Of a stretch of 64,000 nucleotides of DNA, positions 21,654-34,828 are shown piece after piece. Under the pieces are notes generated by a model that saw nothing but the letters and a program-made list of their open reading frames with translations, did not search any database and was not told the DNA's origin. The translations under genes and the position numbers were made by a program. Position 1 is the first letter of the stretch; each line of letters starts with the position of its first letter. The stretch comes from Buxus sempervirens (lineage: Eukaryota > Streptophyta > Magnoliopsida > Buxales > Buxaceae): the NCBI GenBank assembly GCA_947561395.2, contig OX387190.1:24484858-24548857 (forward strand). The letters are read 5' to 3'.

Positions 21654-24600
21654 TGTAGACACCCCAAAATTGCACAATTTTTGATAAATCTTGAAGAAGA
21701 TAAATATCTTATTGAAATTTTCAAGTCTTAGAATTGCCTTTGAGACCTTTAACCCATTTGAATCCAAAACCACAAAGGAAAATGCCCAAATTCAATCTTT
21801 TACACAAAGTCAAACTTTTCCGGTTGAATTTTGTTGACTTTTGACCCAAAAAATGAAATATTTTTTAAGGCAAGATTTCAAGATAATTTTTCCTGGTAAT
21901 CAGGTTTCTAGCAATGTTATTGCATAAATGAATTTTTTGAGCCTTTAAATCTTGATAAATACCTTAGTATTAATATGTTGAATTTTTTACCGGACCTAAA
22001 AACTAGAATTTAACCTTGAACTGGAAAGTTGATTTTTTATTCACTTGGAATTTGGGTCTAGAACTATTTTTAATAGATTCAAATAGGGGGTGTTTGCTTA
22101 TTTACATATAATATCTTAAATAAATGGAGATTAAAAAATACGAGGACATTTACTTAAATGATATTACATGTAAATAAGTATTGTCTGTGTAGGCAAGTGC
22201 CAAGGTTATACAGAAGCTGTGCAGAGAATCATTTTTGCCCTGAACCAAAAATATATTTTGGATAAAAGCCATTTTATTTGTATCCGAAATTATATTTCGG
22301 ATACATATATATTCTTTGTATCTGAAATATTATTTCAGGTACAAAGATTTTTGTTTGTATCTAATCTAAGTTGTCAAATTCAAGTGCTTTATTCCAAATT
22401 GAAAAACCCCACGAGTTTTCACTTATTTACGTCCATACCTCTGTCTAGGAAGTGGGAATTCTCTAAATTGGCCTTCGAAATTGGCCAAATTCCCCCAATT
22501 CATGCCTTAGGCTTGAGTTGGAAGGTTCTAGACACTTTTGTGTCTACCCTTAGGACTTTTCTACCCTTGATCTTGCCTATAAATAGAGGGCCTCTCCTCT
22601 AACAAACGGCTAGAATTTTGGAAGTTTAAGGCTCTTAAAGAAGAAGGGAAATTCTGCCTAAATCCTTGCTCAAGTCTCTCAAGCACCCAAGGTGAGCTCC
22701 TACCCTCTTCTTTTCTTTTATTTCAATTCAAGCACACTCTCTCCTTCTACCTTTCTGTAGATAAGGCCTGATATGTGATTGTAGCCCCAAATCTCACTCA
22801 AAGTATCTTAAGCATCCTTCTCTGTGAGACATGGGAAAAAATCAAAATTATGTTTTCCTAATCATCACACGGGATTAAATTAAACAAAGAGTCGCCACCA
22901 TTCAATCTAGGTGTGAATGGACACCAAAATATTAAATAAGCACAAAAGGAAAATTTTAGGGTAAAAATATTCCTCCTAAAAAAACAACCAGAGATGGGTA
23001 AGGGGATTAAGTTATGAACAGGGGAAGGTGTTAGGCACCCCTATTCATCCACACAAGGTGGTTGCCAGGTATTGTTCATGTTTGAAATAAAAGAAAAAGC
23101 TTGCTATAAAAATCACACAAAATCACAAAAAAGGCAAAAATATATGGTTTTTTCATATGAATAGTCTGATTGATCCAGAACTATCAAACATGATCATACC
23201 ATTCCTAGGGTTTCATGATCAAAATAAAATTGAGATAAAATCCAATAAAATCAATTTAAAGTGAAAAATCAAAAAATCTGGCTTCAAGCTAAATTCTAGA
23301 AATCTAGAAAAATATGATTTTTATAAAATATTTCAAAATTGAACTTGAATAGTCCAGGACATAGATAAAGCTCAAATTTCACATTAAATCTGAAAATCAA
23401 AACCAAAAATACCCACGTTGATGAAAAACACCAAAAGGGGAGAACTGAGACCGTAGGGTCTTCTCTCAATAATGAAAAACAATTTAAAAACCATATCATG
23501 AAACCCTGGAATTTACTTTCAGGCTTCTGGATCCAGATCTACCATATTGATCATGATAAATCCAAGATCCTAACCTAAAATCACAAAAATCACGAAAACA
23601 GTGCTATAGGTGCAAAAGTGGCAAAAATCCAAATTTTGGAAAAAAGTGAGGATCTCATGCTATAAACATCATGGATTCATGTATTCATTCAGATTCATCA
23701 TAAAAAGCATTAAAACATGATCAGGATATTTAAAGCAGCCACATCTCACAGATTAGAGCACATGGGGGTCTACCCTACGGATCCACCTGTTCCCCTTTCC
23801 CCTAGTTCTCTCTTCACGTTTTACAGTTAGAGAGACTCTTGAGGTACTTAGAGATAGGTTTGGTTATACAAACACAATCAAAGGCCTTATTCTATGAAAA
23901 AAAAAAAGAAAAAACAGATATGGGGTTCTATTCTAGGGATCCACCTGTTCCCCTTTCCCCTAGTTCTCTCTTCACGTTTTACGGCTAGAGAGACTCTTGA
24001 GGTACATAGAGACAAGTTTAGGAATACGAAAACAGATACGGCCTTATTCTACAGCAATAGATATGATCCTATTACTTCTAGAATTGAAGACAGAAAATTA
24101 AAAAGGGATAGGGGACTTACCTAGATTGAGCAGGCAGCAGCAGGAGTTCTTCTTTTGGAGTTCCTTGGAGTTCCTTGGAGTTCTTTGGACTTCAAAATTT
24201 CGTGGCCCTTAGCTATAGGAGAGAGCCTCTATTTATAGACACACCCAGGGGCAAGGTTGGTCCAGAAGGATATGGCCTGGTCTTTAAGATAGAGTGAAAT
24301 ACAGAGATAATGCCCATCCATAGCCAACCAAGGTGGCTTCAGCGAATAAAATACTTAATTCGCTCATTTAAAGATATATTGGACTAAAGATAAAGCTCGG
24401 AAATCGAAAGAAGGACAAAACTCTCACGTGTCTTTAGTGACCGTAAATACACTACGGTCCAACGGTGACCGTATAGTTTTCACAGGTGCGCCTGACCGTA
24501 AAGAGATCTCGGGCGCGACAGGCCCGTGAATAGAATACGAGCAAAGCCTGTTTATTCAATTTTTATGCATTTTTGACCTGTTTTAAGCTCTATTTACATG

Positions 24601-26419
24601 TTTTTATTATTTTCTCATTTTGTAGTGCAATTTGGGGTGTCTACATTCTCTAGCTGTAAAACGTAAAGAGAGAGCTAGAGGAAACAAGTGTTGGAACGGA
24701 TCCCTAGGTTAGAACCAATTTTCATGAGATCTAAGATTAATTCATGTTGATTTTGTGTGCTTGTTATTTGTATGTGTTTTGATTGCAAAATCTAAAGGAA
24801 TTACATAGATCTATGCTCTCTATAGCATTAGATCTCAATTCTCTCCTAAAATTTTAATTTCCCACACAACCACACATATATCACTTGATTTTTGCAAAAT
24901 AAGCATAATTCTTAGATCTACCATGCTCAATATGGCAGATTCGATATCAAAAGCCTTAGAACAATCTCTCAAAACTTTATGAGTTGATTTCAAGTGGTTT
25001 CATCTTCTAGAGAGGACCCCATGGTCTAATCTCTTTTATTTGGGCATTTTGCTCTAATTTGGATATATTTAGCACTTCCTCTCCAATTAATGAGAGATCT
25101 GAGCCAAATTAATGCCCTAAATCTTTCTGAATGTTTTTCAACTCATTTCAAATGATTTCAAATCAGATCATGTAGATCAAACACACACACACTTTGTTTT
25201 GGCTTACTTTTACTTGAATTTACAAATCTGGACAGAACCTGTAGCCTGTATTAGATCATTCATAACTTCATCATTCGGATGAGTTTTTGAGTGATTCTAG
25301 AGTCATGTGAAAGGTGAAGATGTCTAAGTTAATCCTGTATAATTTGAGCAATTTATATGGAACCAATTTTTCAAACTTTTTGATTAAAATTGATAAGTCA
25401 GATCAAATTAGATTGCTGTACTTGTCACTTTGATTGAGCACCAAATGCCAAATTTAACTCCGATTTGTGTGATTCCAATCTCTGAGTCTTCATTTATGAG
25501 TTTACTTTCAAATCCAAGTGGTTTCAAGAGTTTTCAAGTTGATTTGTGTCATGTGTGTTTGATTGACTCTGAGCTGCTCAGTAGCAGATTACAGAGTCAA
25601 TCTGTGATCCTCTAAGCATATTTGAGAGAGCACACAAGTCACAAATGGATGAAGTTTTGTATAAGGCCTATCCCATTCGAAATATGGCACCTCATAATCC
25701 ATTCATAAAATTTTTCAAGGATTTATATGAAGCCAATCTCCACGAATAAGCTTTCAAAGTTGGCTATTCACCGTTTTTACTGATTTACAATAGTAGATTT
25801 AAAACAAGTATATCTCTTCTGATTTTAATCAGATTTAATTGGAATTTTTACTGAGTCTTCTACTTAACATAAGCTTTCAAATGGCTTTGGTTTCATTCAA
25901 TTTGAATTTTATTTGAATGATTTATGATTGATTGAAGTTTTCAAGCTCAAATAGCTTCATCTTCTATTGATTTTTTCCAGATTTGTTTTAGTTTGCTTTT
26001 CTTTAAGTTTTAATTTGATTTTTACTTGATCATAAAGTCCTAGAGGTGATATATCCATAGAGAGAGTCCAGAATTTATTGGACTACTCATATGGAGGAAT
26101 CACACATCTATTTGTCTCTTTTTACATGCTTTTGAGTAAATTTGTGTTTGCAAGCAATTGATAAGCATGAATAGCATTTCAACCACCTTGTATGGATGAG
26201 TAAGGGGTGCCTCACACCTTCCCTTACTCATAACCTAATCCCCTTACCCAATCTCTAGACAAAACCATGAATTAGAGCTACTTAGCTCTATTTTGTCTTT
26301 TTTTTATGGTCATTTTGGTGTCCATTCACACCTTAAATTGTATGATGGCGACTCCATGTTTTATTGAATTCCAAGTGATAATTAGGAGATCACGTTAGGT
26401 GATTTTTCCATGTCTCACA
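21654..26419 (+). mobile_element. Tat-type solo LTR D nested in C (TSD ATTTC)
   Basis: It begins TGTAGACACCCC and ends TGTCTCACA. ATTTC flanks it on both sides (21649-21653, 26420-26424). Net length is about 2.94 kb after removing LTR E. Foldback 22097-22178, stem-loops with core TCCGAAAT at 22280-22342, TATAAATA at 22578 and the PBS-like TGGCGACTC at 26346-26354 are in the standard order. Orientation is plus. Confidence 0.93.
22823..24645 (-). mobile_element. Tat-type solo LTR E nested in D (TSD TTCTC)
   Basis: It begins TGTGAGACATGGG and ends GTGTCTACA on plus, so it is minus-oriented. TTCTC flanks it at 22818-22822 and 24646-24650. It has PBS-like GAGTCGCCA at 22889-22897, TATTTATA at 24230-24237 and stem-loops GACCGTA/TACGGTC at 24439-24459. 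Two near-identical blocks (about 23780-23880 and 23935-24030) are an internal duplication. 1823 bp, the innermost level. Confidence 0.93.
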
Positions 26420-29400
26420 ATTTCAGATTTCCAGATGTATCACTACTGTTTATTCGCTATCGTTCTTTATCGTGGCATGTTTTAGAACTAATGTAAATTG
26501 TTTTCAGCATGCATATGCAACTTGCTGAGATATTCATGTCTCATACGTTTTGTTTTGTTTTCAGATACTCTTGGTGAGGTGCCAACTACCGGGGTAGAGC
26601 CTGCGGACCGATATAGGGAGGAAGATTATTACATCCCATAGACTTGTAGGTTATTTTGGTGGAATTGAATTGTTAAAACCTGTATTTTGATTTGGGATTT
26701 GCATGGTATCAGATTTGATTGATTTGGTGACTTTTATGATTGGATTAATTTCCCATGCTTCTATTGTAGATTTAATTTTCCACACTCTGATGTATAAGTC
26801 CCATTTTATAAATTTGAGTGGGAATCTATATCATGGGCCCATACATAACACTCTATGAGACGTGTTATATCCTTAATGAACAACACGAATCCGGGGCGTT
26901 ACAATGAGGAAATGTGTAATTATTATGTGTTTTGGCAAAAGCAAACTTGTATTTCTAGAAGGATTAGGAAAGACTAGTAAATTATAATCTAAGTAGGAAA
27001 CATGATAACGTAGTTGGAGTAGGAAACTGTAAGATCCTATAATATATAGCGAACACTAGTTTATTATTAGAATTTTTAGTTCTATTGATGGAAATCTGAA
27101 CGTGTGGAAAAACCCTCGGAGCTTGGGCATGAAGAAGATGGAGAAGAAGGAGGAATTATAATCTAGGGAGAGAGAACAAAAGGATTTAAGAGAGGAGAAA
27201 ACTGCTATAGAATTTTTCTAACCAGCTTTCATCAAAACGCAATCAGAAAACAATCCACCATCCAATCGAGCTCAAGTTTGATGGAGGAGTTCCTAACATA
27301 TAGTTCTTCAATAACGGTGAAGATATTGCTTGGAGCTAGGTCTTTAGAATAATCCAAAGTTGGCAAAAACGTGACTGCTCTTTTGGTTCAAACAAAGATA
27401 GATTTTAGCGATTAAAGGTAGGTGAATCTACAGTCTATTTCCAATAGGGATGTCGGATTTCTAAATTTATCATCATTATGTTTTAATTTGAATATACTTT
27501 AGTTTACTTTAGTTTTAGAATTACATTTGCATTATTATGTGTAAGTAACAAACTTTGGAAAATCTATATTGCACATTTTTATTGGTTTAGTCAGCAAATA
27601 TTTATGTTGGATGGATTTGGTAGATGCTTTTGATACTTTGATGATTTCAAAACAATAGAATGGCGGTTTTCTATGGTTTAATATGATATAGAGATTTAGT
27701 TTTCAAGATTCAAATTGATATAGCATGTTTGGAAGTTGATTAATATTGGTTTAAATAGTTTCTACGGAAGTTTTGTTTTTAATATTGTTTTGGTTGAGAG
27801 TTCTTATGATTTCTTAGCTTTCCATGTTTAGATTCAATTATTTTGATATTGAATGGTTAGGGATGATTTAGAATTGAGAATTTATTTTTAGAATGGTTTG
27901 AAGTAAATAGGATAGAACAGAGTAGAACTTAGAAAGGATTTGGAAAACCAAGAAAACCATATTTCTGCACGTAGTTATTTTTCAAATGAATAGAATTTTA
28001 CACCTAGTTAGATATAGATTAGGGTCACATGACCTTCATGAAAGTTGTTTGGTTTTTATGTCTAGTTTCATAATAAAAAATATTTTGCCGTTTGATATTT
28101 TTAAATTAGTTTTTATTATTTACTGGTTTGCACAAAATTTTCATTAAAGTTTAATTTGAAATGTCATAATTCTTTAACTACATAGAATTTGCAAAATCCA
28201 CCATAGGTTATTTTAATACTATGAGTTAAAATCAAATGAATCGAGTTTTCTGTAATTTGGTTAAGAAATGACCAAGTTATAGACTTTGAACCTTAGTTGT
28301 ACATATGGGGCAGATTTGTCCTATGCATGATTAAAATAACATAAAAATTTATTAAACTTTATTTTATATTTTTATATTTGATATTTAGAACCTCAGGCCA
28401 AATTTTAGTTGGTATTTGGATTTTAAAACTTCTATTTTATTAGTTCGGAAATTTAATATTAAACTCACTGATTTTGGAACATCATTTGGATGTTTTACCT
28501 TTGTTTTTAACATATGGATTTCTTCTTATGAACTATTTGGAACATGATTTGGATTTTGGCATGGAAATATTTTGGGAAAGATGTGCTTACATCTGGAATT
28601 GGTATTGGCCTATTTTCACTGGCTTTGGAACCATTTGTTATGGTATTGGTTATTGGTTTGGAAATTGAATTTGTTTTGTTGTTGTTGTGTTGGTAGGCTT
28701 AGCTTGGGATGCGTGGATCCAGACTATAGCTAGATAATGAAAGTAGGGTTGATCTTTATCTAATTAATCCGTGGTGACCAGTACCCGTTGCTTCCATGGG
28801 GAGAGGTCTTCCAATGGGAAATGATTGCAGCAATCCATTGCCACCATGAAGTGAGGTTTATTGGTTATTTTGGAATTTGGCTTATTGTTTAATGGACTGG
28901 ATTGTACTTGCCAGCCAAATACCTATATTAGGTTTAGGTACTCTCCAATAAGTCAATATTCGAGGCGTAGGGCTTCGCACATAAGTCGTTAGGTAGCAAT
29001 TGGGATTATGGACATAATCTTATAAAGAGGCCTTTATTTTCATGAGTTCTATTTGACACTTGGTTTTGTTTTAGATTGTATTTGGTTGGTTGTACATCTG
29101 TATTTTGCCTTGGATTTAATTCATTACTTATGCATTTTGTTATTTGTATTGGATTCTTTTTATATTTCTCTCTCTATTGTTATACATTTATATCTGAATT
29201 TATTTACTTCACGGTATTAAGTTTTATTGATTTAAGATTGATGGATGTTTAATTGTTTAAGTTGTTTGTTATGTTGATCATTATATTTTATGGGTGTTTG
29301 TTCTACAAGTCTAAAGTTACTATTGGCACTTGGACTGTAGGATGAAATCAACTGGGCAATGCTCATCCCTACCATTTTGCAGGTACCCAAGTTTATATGG

Positions 29401-29801
29401 ACCAGGAGCAAGACATGAAGAAGTGGATTGTACCTTGGATAGCATGTCTTGATATCGGTTTGGTTTACCTAGTTTAGGAGAGTAGATAAGTTTTGTTATT
29501 AAAATTTTAAAATGAATTGTGTAGAATATTTTTGTTATTTAATGTTATATATTCTAATATTTTTTCTTATTGAAATTCAGTCTCATTTAGTAAAATCTTG
29601 TTTTACATTTAAATGTTTTCTTTCACATTCACTCACATGTAGGTTTGTATATAAATCTGTGTAGGTTTCTATTTGGGGTAAATGAAAACTGTAGTCACGT
29701 CCTTTTTTCCTTGAGGGCCTCACTATATTAGTATTATATTATTGTAAGAGAAAAAAAGAAGAAGGGGTTTTAAAGAACCTGATATTTTGGGATGCGACGC
29801 A

Positions 29802-29931
29802 ACTGTTTCTCGATCTAGTGCTGAAGCAGAATACTATGCATTTCTACCTTTCTTTCTTGGATTCAATCCCTCTTTTGTGACCTTAATATCTACCTACATC
29901 AGCCAACTGAATTTTGCGACAACATAAGTAT
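29802..29931 (+). pseudogene. Copia RNase H fragment (continuation of 19148-20325)
   Basis: It resumes the frame with VSRSSAEAEYYAF and, one frame on, DLNIYLHQPTEFCDNISI, the copia RNase H tail. It is cut at CDNISI by LTR H; the rest of the copia element is not found in the window. Confidence 0.85.
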
Positions 29932-31710
29932 TGTAAGGTTTTGAATATCTAGTTGGCCTAATTCTGTGCCAAAATGTGGTTTAGAGTGTTTAGGATAGGT
30001 TCTAGGAGTTGTGGTTCAAACCGGATTGAAAAAAGAGTCAAAATAAGCATTTTTGTATTTCGGGCCTGAGGCCAGCTCAAGCTTGGCTCTAGCCTGAAGC
30101 ACAAGTCTGAGTTTTAGAGTCGAGCCTGACCCAAGCTTGAGCCCAACTCTAGCGTGAGAGTGGTTGTTCGAACGTTCATTGCAAAATACAACTGCAAAGA
30201 AACCTGAGAGTAGCATTCAAGAAGGTTTGATGTGCCGTCCTAACAATGTTTTACAGAAAAATAAATTAGGGAGATATTTAGGACATTAGTTGCCAAGTTT
30301 CAAAGGTAATTGAGAAATGTGATTTTGGAAAAGCCTAACTACACTTTGATTATCAAAACACCTCTAAATGACATTATAAATCAGAATACATTATAAAGAG
30401 AATTCAGATGAACGAATATTGAAGTAAATGTACAGATATAATCATTATATGCCGCTAGGCACCAAACCTTATAGAAATATGATACTTTAGGGAATTTTGG
30501 AGTCTAGTGGGCATAGCTGGTTATGGATCCATAGTCGTGGCTAGATAGCTGAGGGATATGTCATTTGGGTTGAGTTACTCCTATATGCGACGCGCTTCCT
30601 TTGCAAGTTAGTTTGTCTGGGAAGGTCCTATGTCTGGAGGGACACCCCGGTGAGCCGCTGGTGATTCCCTGTACATGTGGATAAGCGACCATCTCCATGT
30701 ATTGATTCTGGTGCTGCATGCTAGTGGTACATGCCAACTCTGATGGGTACGTGTGCAATAAGTCAGTGACTACGGCTCTTGTCTAAGCTGCGCTGCATGG
30801 GACTTGAGTATCATTAGTAACATTGCTCCTAAGTCGCACGGTGGTATAGCAATTGGTTGAGAATCATCTCAAAAGGTTTATCTATCTTTGTGAGTCCTAC
30901 AATGACACTGAAATCATAACACTTGGTATTATTATTGTATACATGCGGGAGGCATGTGATTGGGATATCGATCGGATGTGACTGTTTAGTACATCTTGGC
31001 AATGTGTGAATTATGTTACTAATTTGACTATTGGATTCTTATATTAAAACTTGCTGAAAGTCATTTCTAAAACTGTTTATCAAGCTGTTTTGTGTTCACA
31101 AATGATATAAATGATTATGCGAGCCTGATTAGTCGATGTTGCTTAATCGTGCATGAACTGTTACTTTACTTATATTAACTGTTTAATCATGCATGTGTTA
31201 CCTACTGGGATATTCGTATCTCACCCTACTTTTATTCCATATTTTTTTCAGCTGATACGCGAGAGGGGGATCTCTTAGACTCCCAGGGAGAGATAGCTGA
31301 GTATTCACCAGAGGATTACTATTATCCAGATCTTGTCTGAGGTGGATAAATGCTATAGACTTAGTACATTTGATTGGACTATTATTATTCATTGGGTTGA
31401 TGTATTGAGAGATGAGAGAGATAGTACCCAGTTATTTTACCAGACTTTGATATTACTGATTGATGGTCAAGCTTTATGTTCAGTTGAGGATTTTGAACTA
31501 CACTTCCGCACATACTTGTTTCCGCAACTCTGATAGTATAATAAGAGAATGGATTTTAAATTCTTTGGTCTAGTATGTTATTGATGTTGTATTTGATATG
31601 GGCCAGTAACACCTCGGATTTGGTTGTTGAACTAAATTGGGGTTGTCACAGTAGCGATCCGGGTTCGGGTTGGGCGCCGATTTGCACTGACCCGGGTTCG
31701 GGGCGTTACA
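29932..31710 (+). mobile_element. Solo LTR H without matching target sites
   Basis: It begins TGTAAGGTTTTG and ends GGGGCGTTACA (1779 bp). Flanks AGTAT (left, copia) and CATCA (right, LTR I) do not match. A GGGATATTCGTATCTCA hairpin lies at about 31207 and TTTTTTTCAG before 31252. An open segment ends PEDYYYPDLV-stop at 31340, as in LTRs C, G and J. Confidence 0.8.
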
Positions 31711-32915
31711 CATCATATATAAATTTCAAATCAAACCCAGACAATTAAACCCAAAATCATGCAACGATAAATCAAAACGGGATGTTACTACTTGCATCAA
31801 ATCGCAAAATCCATCTATTCAAGTGACCACCGAAATGTGCTATTATTGCACCCCTCTAGACCTCAGAACACCATCTTCACCGTTCAGATAAGCTCCACCA
31901 GTCATGAATAAAACCCCCAAATTTGAAAACGATCCAACTGTCGGATTTTTCTAGATATCACTTTAATGAACGCTGATCAGAAACGTCTGCAACACTTTCT
32001 CTCTCTAAATTCCCCAAACATGAGAGCCCTCATTTCTCCCCTTTTTCCTCTACACAATTTGATTAAAAGAATTCCTCCCTAAAGTCTCTCTTTTATAGGC
32101 TCACCAAAATTAAAGTCTTAATAGGGTTTGGAAGCCTTCTAACTAACCACACTAGAAACTTTCTATTTTTCAGTAACCCCTCCTAATTTTTCTTTTTCTT
32201 AAATCTAATATAAGAGAAACTATTATTTCATAATTTTCGTACTAATTAATTCCCCTATTTCTAGTTATTACTAAAACTCCCCAAAATTCCCTATCTCCTC
32301 AAGTTAAGGCTCCTAATCAACTATAATTACCAATATGCCATTTTCCCACTTATTAAGCTATAAATATCATTATTAATAATCAATTTAGACCCAACTTAGG
32401 TCTAACATAATTTCTCAAGTCTAATAATAATCTAATTAGTATATTTAATTATTTACTAATAATGAGTAGGAATTGACCAAAATACCCTTCTTTTGATAAT
32501 TTCATATATATGCATTCGATTTCTTCTCAAATTTCCAAATTTATTCTCTATAGTATTCTTCGCTATAATACACATTTGGATAAATACCTATCTTTCCCAA
32601 ACTTCATATTTAACTTACTTTACCAATTATTCTAAATTAATTCATCACTTTTCCTATAACTATTAATAAAGGTCAAATCTAAAATTAATTTTCTAATTAA
32701 TTTAATTACTATTCCAATTCCCAATAAATCGTAATTACGATCATTTATTTAATTTATAATATATATATACTTGGAAAATATTGTTAATCCTCCAATATTT
32801 GGATTAATTCCTTATTCTTTAATTCTTTTTAGGTTTATCTAACTTATTGTTCCAATAATTAGATTTTATTTATTATATTACTATATTCAAAATTTTGGGG
32901 TTTTATAATATTACT
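31711..32915 (-). mobile_element. LTR I, truncated, minus orientation
   Basis: On the minus strand it starts near 32915 (AGTAATATTATAAAACCCC, with TG decayed) and runs left into the first half of an LTR of the TGTAA group. It is cut at 31711 exactly where LTR H ends. The downstream half is missing. No gene. Confidence 0.6.
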
Positions 32916-34103
32916 GTAGATGTGGGATTCCACTAGTTGTCATATGATGAATTAAGCAACTGTAATCAATTATTTTCTTGTCCTTGTTATGTTTTCTTAA
33001 TGTCTTTGGTATATTGTGGTCTAGTACATAGACAGGGTATGGATCCATTCCTAGGCTAGTAAGTGTTATGGTATTGGCTTGTCAAGTTAACACTTAAGTC
33101 CAATCGCTATAAGCGACAACCTTGTTGGGATAAGGTAATTCAGGCCCAGTGTGGCTCCCTCATCTGATATGATATTGGAATGAGGTACATAGACCCGGCG
33201 TGGTTCCCTCATCAAGTTTAACATGAGATTGGTACTGGATCAGTGTTGTATTTGTGTTGTGCTTGCCAACACCAGGGAGGGGGTGCTCCGTAGGGAGATT
33301 GCCAGGCTTTCTTCTAGTAAATCATGAGGTGGAAAAAGTTGGACTTATTTCTTAATTTGATTTATAGACTTGCCAAAGACATAAGTCCTACTTGCTATGT
33401 TAGACTATTTTTGCCTTATTTGCATTTCTTTAAACTGAATGCATGGTGTATAAGTTATTTTAATTTCCTTTTTTTATTATATATAGCACACTTATGATAA
33501 GGATGCTTGCTTGTGGTTTTAGCATTGTTTTCTGAAAAAACTTTTATCTTGTTGTATTTCAAATTGCATAACATGATTTAGTATAATACTGCATTTTGCA
33601 TATTACTTCCTATTGAGATTATTTCTCACACGTGTTTTTACCCATTTATTCGATGTTTTGTTTTCAGCACCAGGAGAGCGATCTAGGAATATACGTGAAG
33701 GAGGTCAGGCGTATAGACCAGGGGACTATTATCATCCCTGAGGGTCTGTAGTTCAGTCTATTATTTCTTTTGATGTCATGGATGTATTTTAGTGTCGTTG
33801 TACATATGTATTTTGGATGTCTGTATATGACTGCTGTGATAGAGAATGAGTGATAGAGAAATCCCTTTTGATCATTGCTTTTGTTGGATGAGTTGATGTT
33901 GATACATAACTGTGATTAATTAGGTGTTAAAGTCTTCACACAATCTTGCTATTACAGCTGTTATATAGCTGTTTTATACTAATTTAGGTTTATAATTGTC
34001 TAGACTGTTTCTATAAGGTGACTTATCATGCTTTGGGCCCTAAGTTAGCACTCGAGAGCCAATATGAACCCTAACCGAGTGGACCTGGTTTTGGGGTGCT
34101 ACA
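32916..34103 (+). mobile_element. LTR J, 3' half only
   Basis: It ends TTTTGGGGTGCTACA at 34103. It contains a TGAGATTATTTCTCA-type hairpin near 33615 and TTTTCAG before 33668. The open segment ends PGDYYHP-stop at 33741. The first half of the LTR is absent; LTR I borders it on the left. Confidence 0.68.
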
Positions 34104-34828
34104 AGAGACCTTTCGATTAATCACAAAACAACGATTTAAGATTCCGGTTAATTGAAATTTCAAATCATCAAAGGATACATGTTAGATCTTCAAGAATATC
34201 AGATGAATCATTGACAGATATAAGTATGATCTTTGTGGGATACATACAACGTAAACCTAAGATATTAGGTTAACCATCATGGAAACAAGCATGATCATCA
34301 TAAAATACAATTTAAATCTTCGAAAGATACAAGTTTAATAATCCATGAATACATGTTAATTCATCATGAATCTTTGATAATCGCCATGACTTTTCAATTA
34401 ATTGGAACTACCACTTGATTAATCGACACATCTCAATGTTGATTGTTCGATTGGTGTAATTGAATATTTTGTCAATTAATCACAAAGTATGCGATTAATC
34501 GATCTGTAGTGATTTCAGACTGAAACACAATTATATGGGAAAAGTTGCATGTTTTTTAACATTTGAATTTTCAATGCATATTTTTATAAATACACAAGAA
34601 ACGTGGGTGGTTTTCATAATTTTCCCAAAGTAACCTGCTTTGGAGCCTTTCATGTCTTCCAAGATCCATAATGTATCCCATCTAATTCAATTTTTCTACA
34701 AAGTCTCTTTGCTTGGTGAAGACTTGGTATTCAAAAAGGGGGCAAAGTTATTAATTTCTGTTTTTTCCTCTTGTGACCCCATTGGTGAAACCAGAAATTA
34801 TTACAACAAACCTCAAGTGGTAAACTAG
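34104..34828. other. Unassigned DNA
   Basis: AT-rich. Motifs like GATTAATCG recur at about 34115, 34415 and 34485. A 62-codon frame at 34640-34828 resembles nothing I know. I see no gene or TE terminus here. Confidence 0.4.

Larger units (their letters stand above)
20600..26903 (+). mobile_element. Solo LTR C nested in B (TSD ATGAG)
   Basis: It begins TGTAAACCCCC and ends GGGGCGTTACA, with perfect target duplications ATGAG at 20595-20599 and 26904-26908. Net length without LTR D is about 1.53 kb. A consensus donor CACTG/GTAAGTG lies at 21151. A hairpin TGAGATATTCATGTCTCA lies at 26526-26543 and TTTTCAG at 26558-26564. A following open segment ends EEDYYIP-stop at 26641. LTR D landed inside the presumed intron. 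Confidence 0.9.
20326..29801 (+). mobile_element. Solo LTR B, outermost of a four-level nest
   Basis: It begins TATAACCTAGAAATT (TG decayed to TA) and ends GGGATGCGACGCA. It splits the copia RNase H frame between KKQPT and VSRSS. Target sites ACCTT (20321-20325) and ACTGT (29802-29806) match at 3 of 5, as expected for an old insertion. After removal of LTR C it is about 3.17 kb. It contains a donor-like AAAG/GTAGGT at about 27418 and an acceptor-like TTTTGCAG near 29381. No internal genes. The group is probably Ty3, not provable from the LTR alone. Confidence 0.75.

Noticed and set aside
28474-28668. 64-codon frame rich in aromatic residues
   Set aside because: It lies inside solo LTR B with no conservation or known domain; likely chance in T/G-rich DNA.
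29932-31710. Calling H an ordinary solo LTR with target duplication
   Set aside because: Flanks AGTAT and CATCA do not match, and host sequence is different on the two sides.
31711-34103. A single LTR whose first half had been inverted
   Set aside because: I and J look like parts of different LTRs; deletion through recombination at H explains the missing halves without an inversion.
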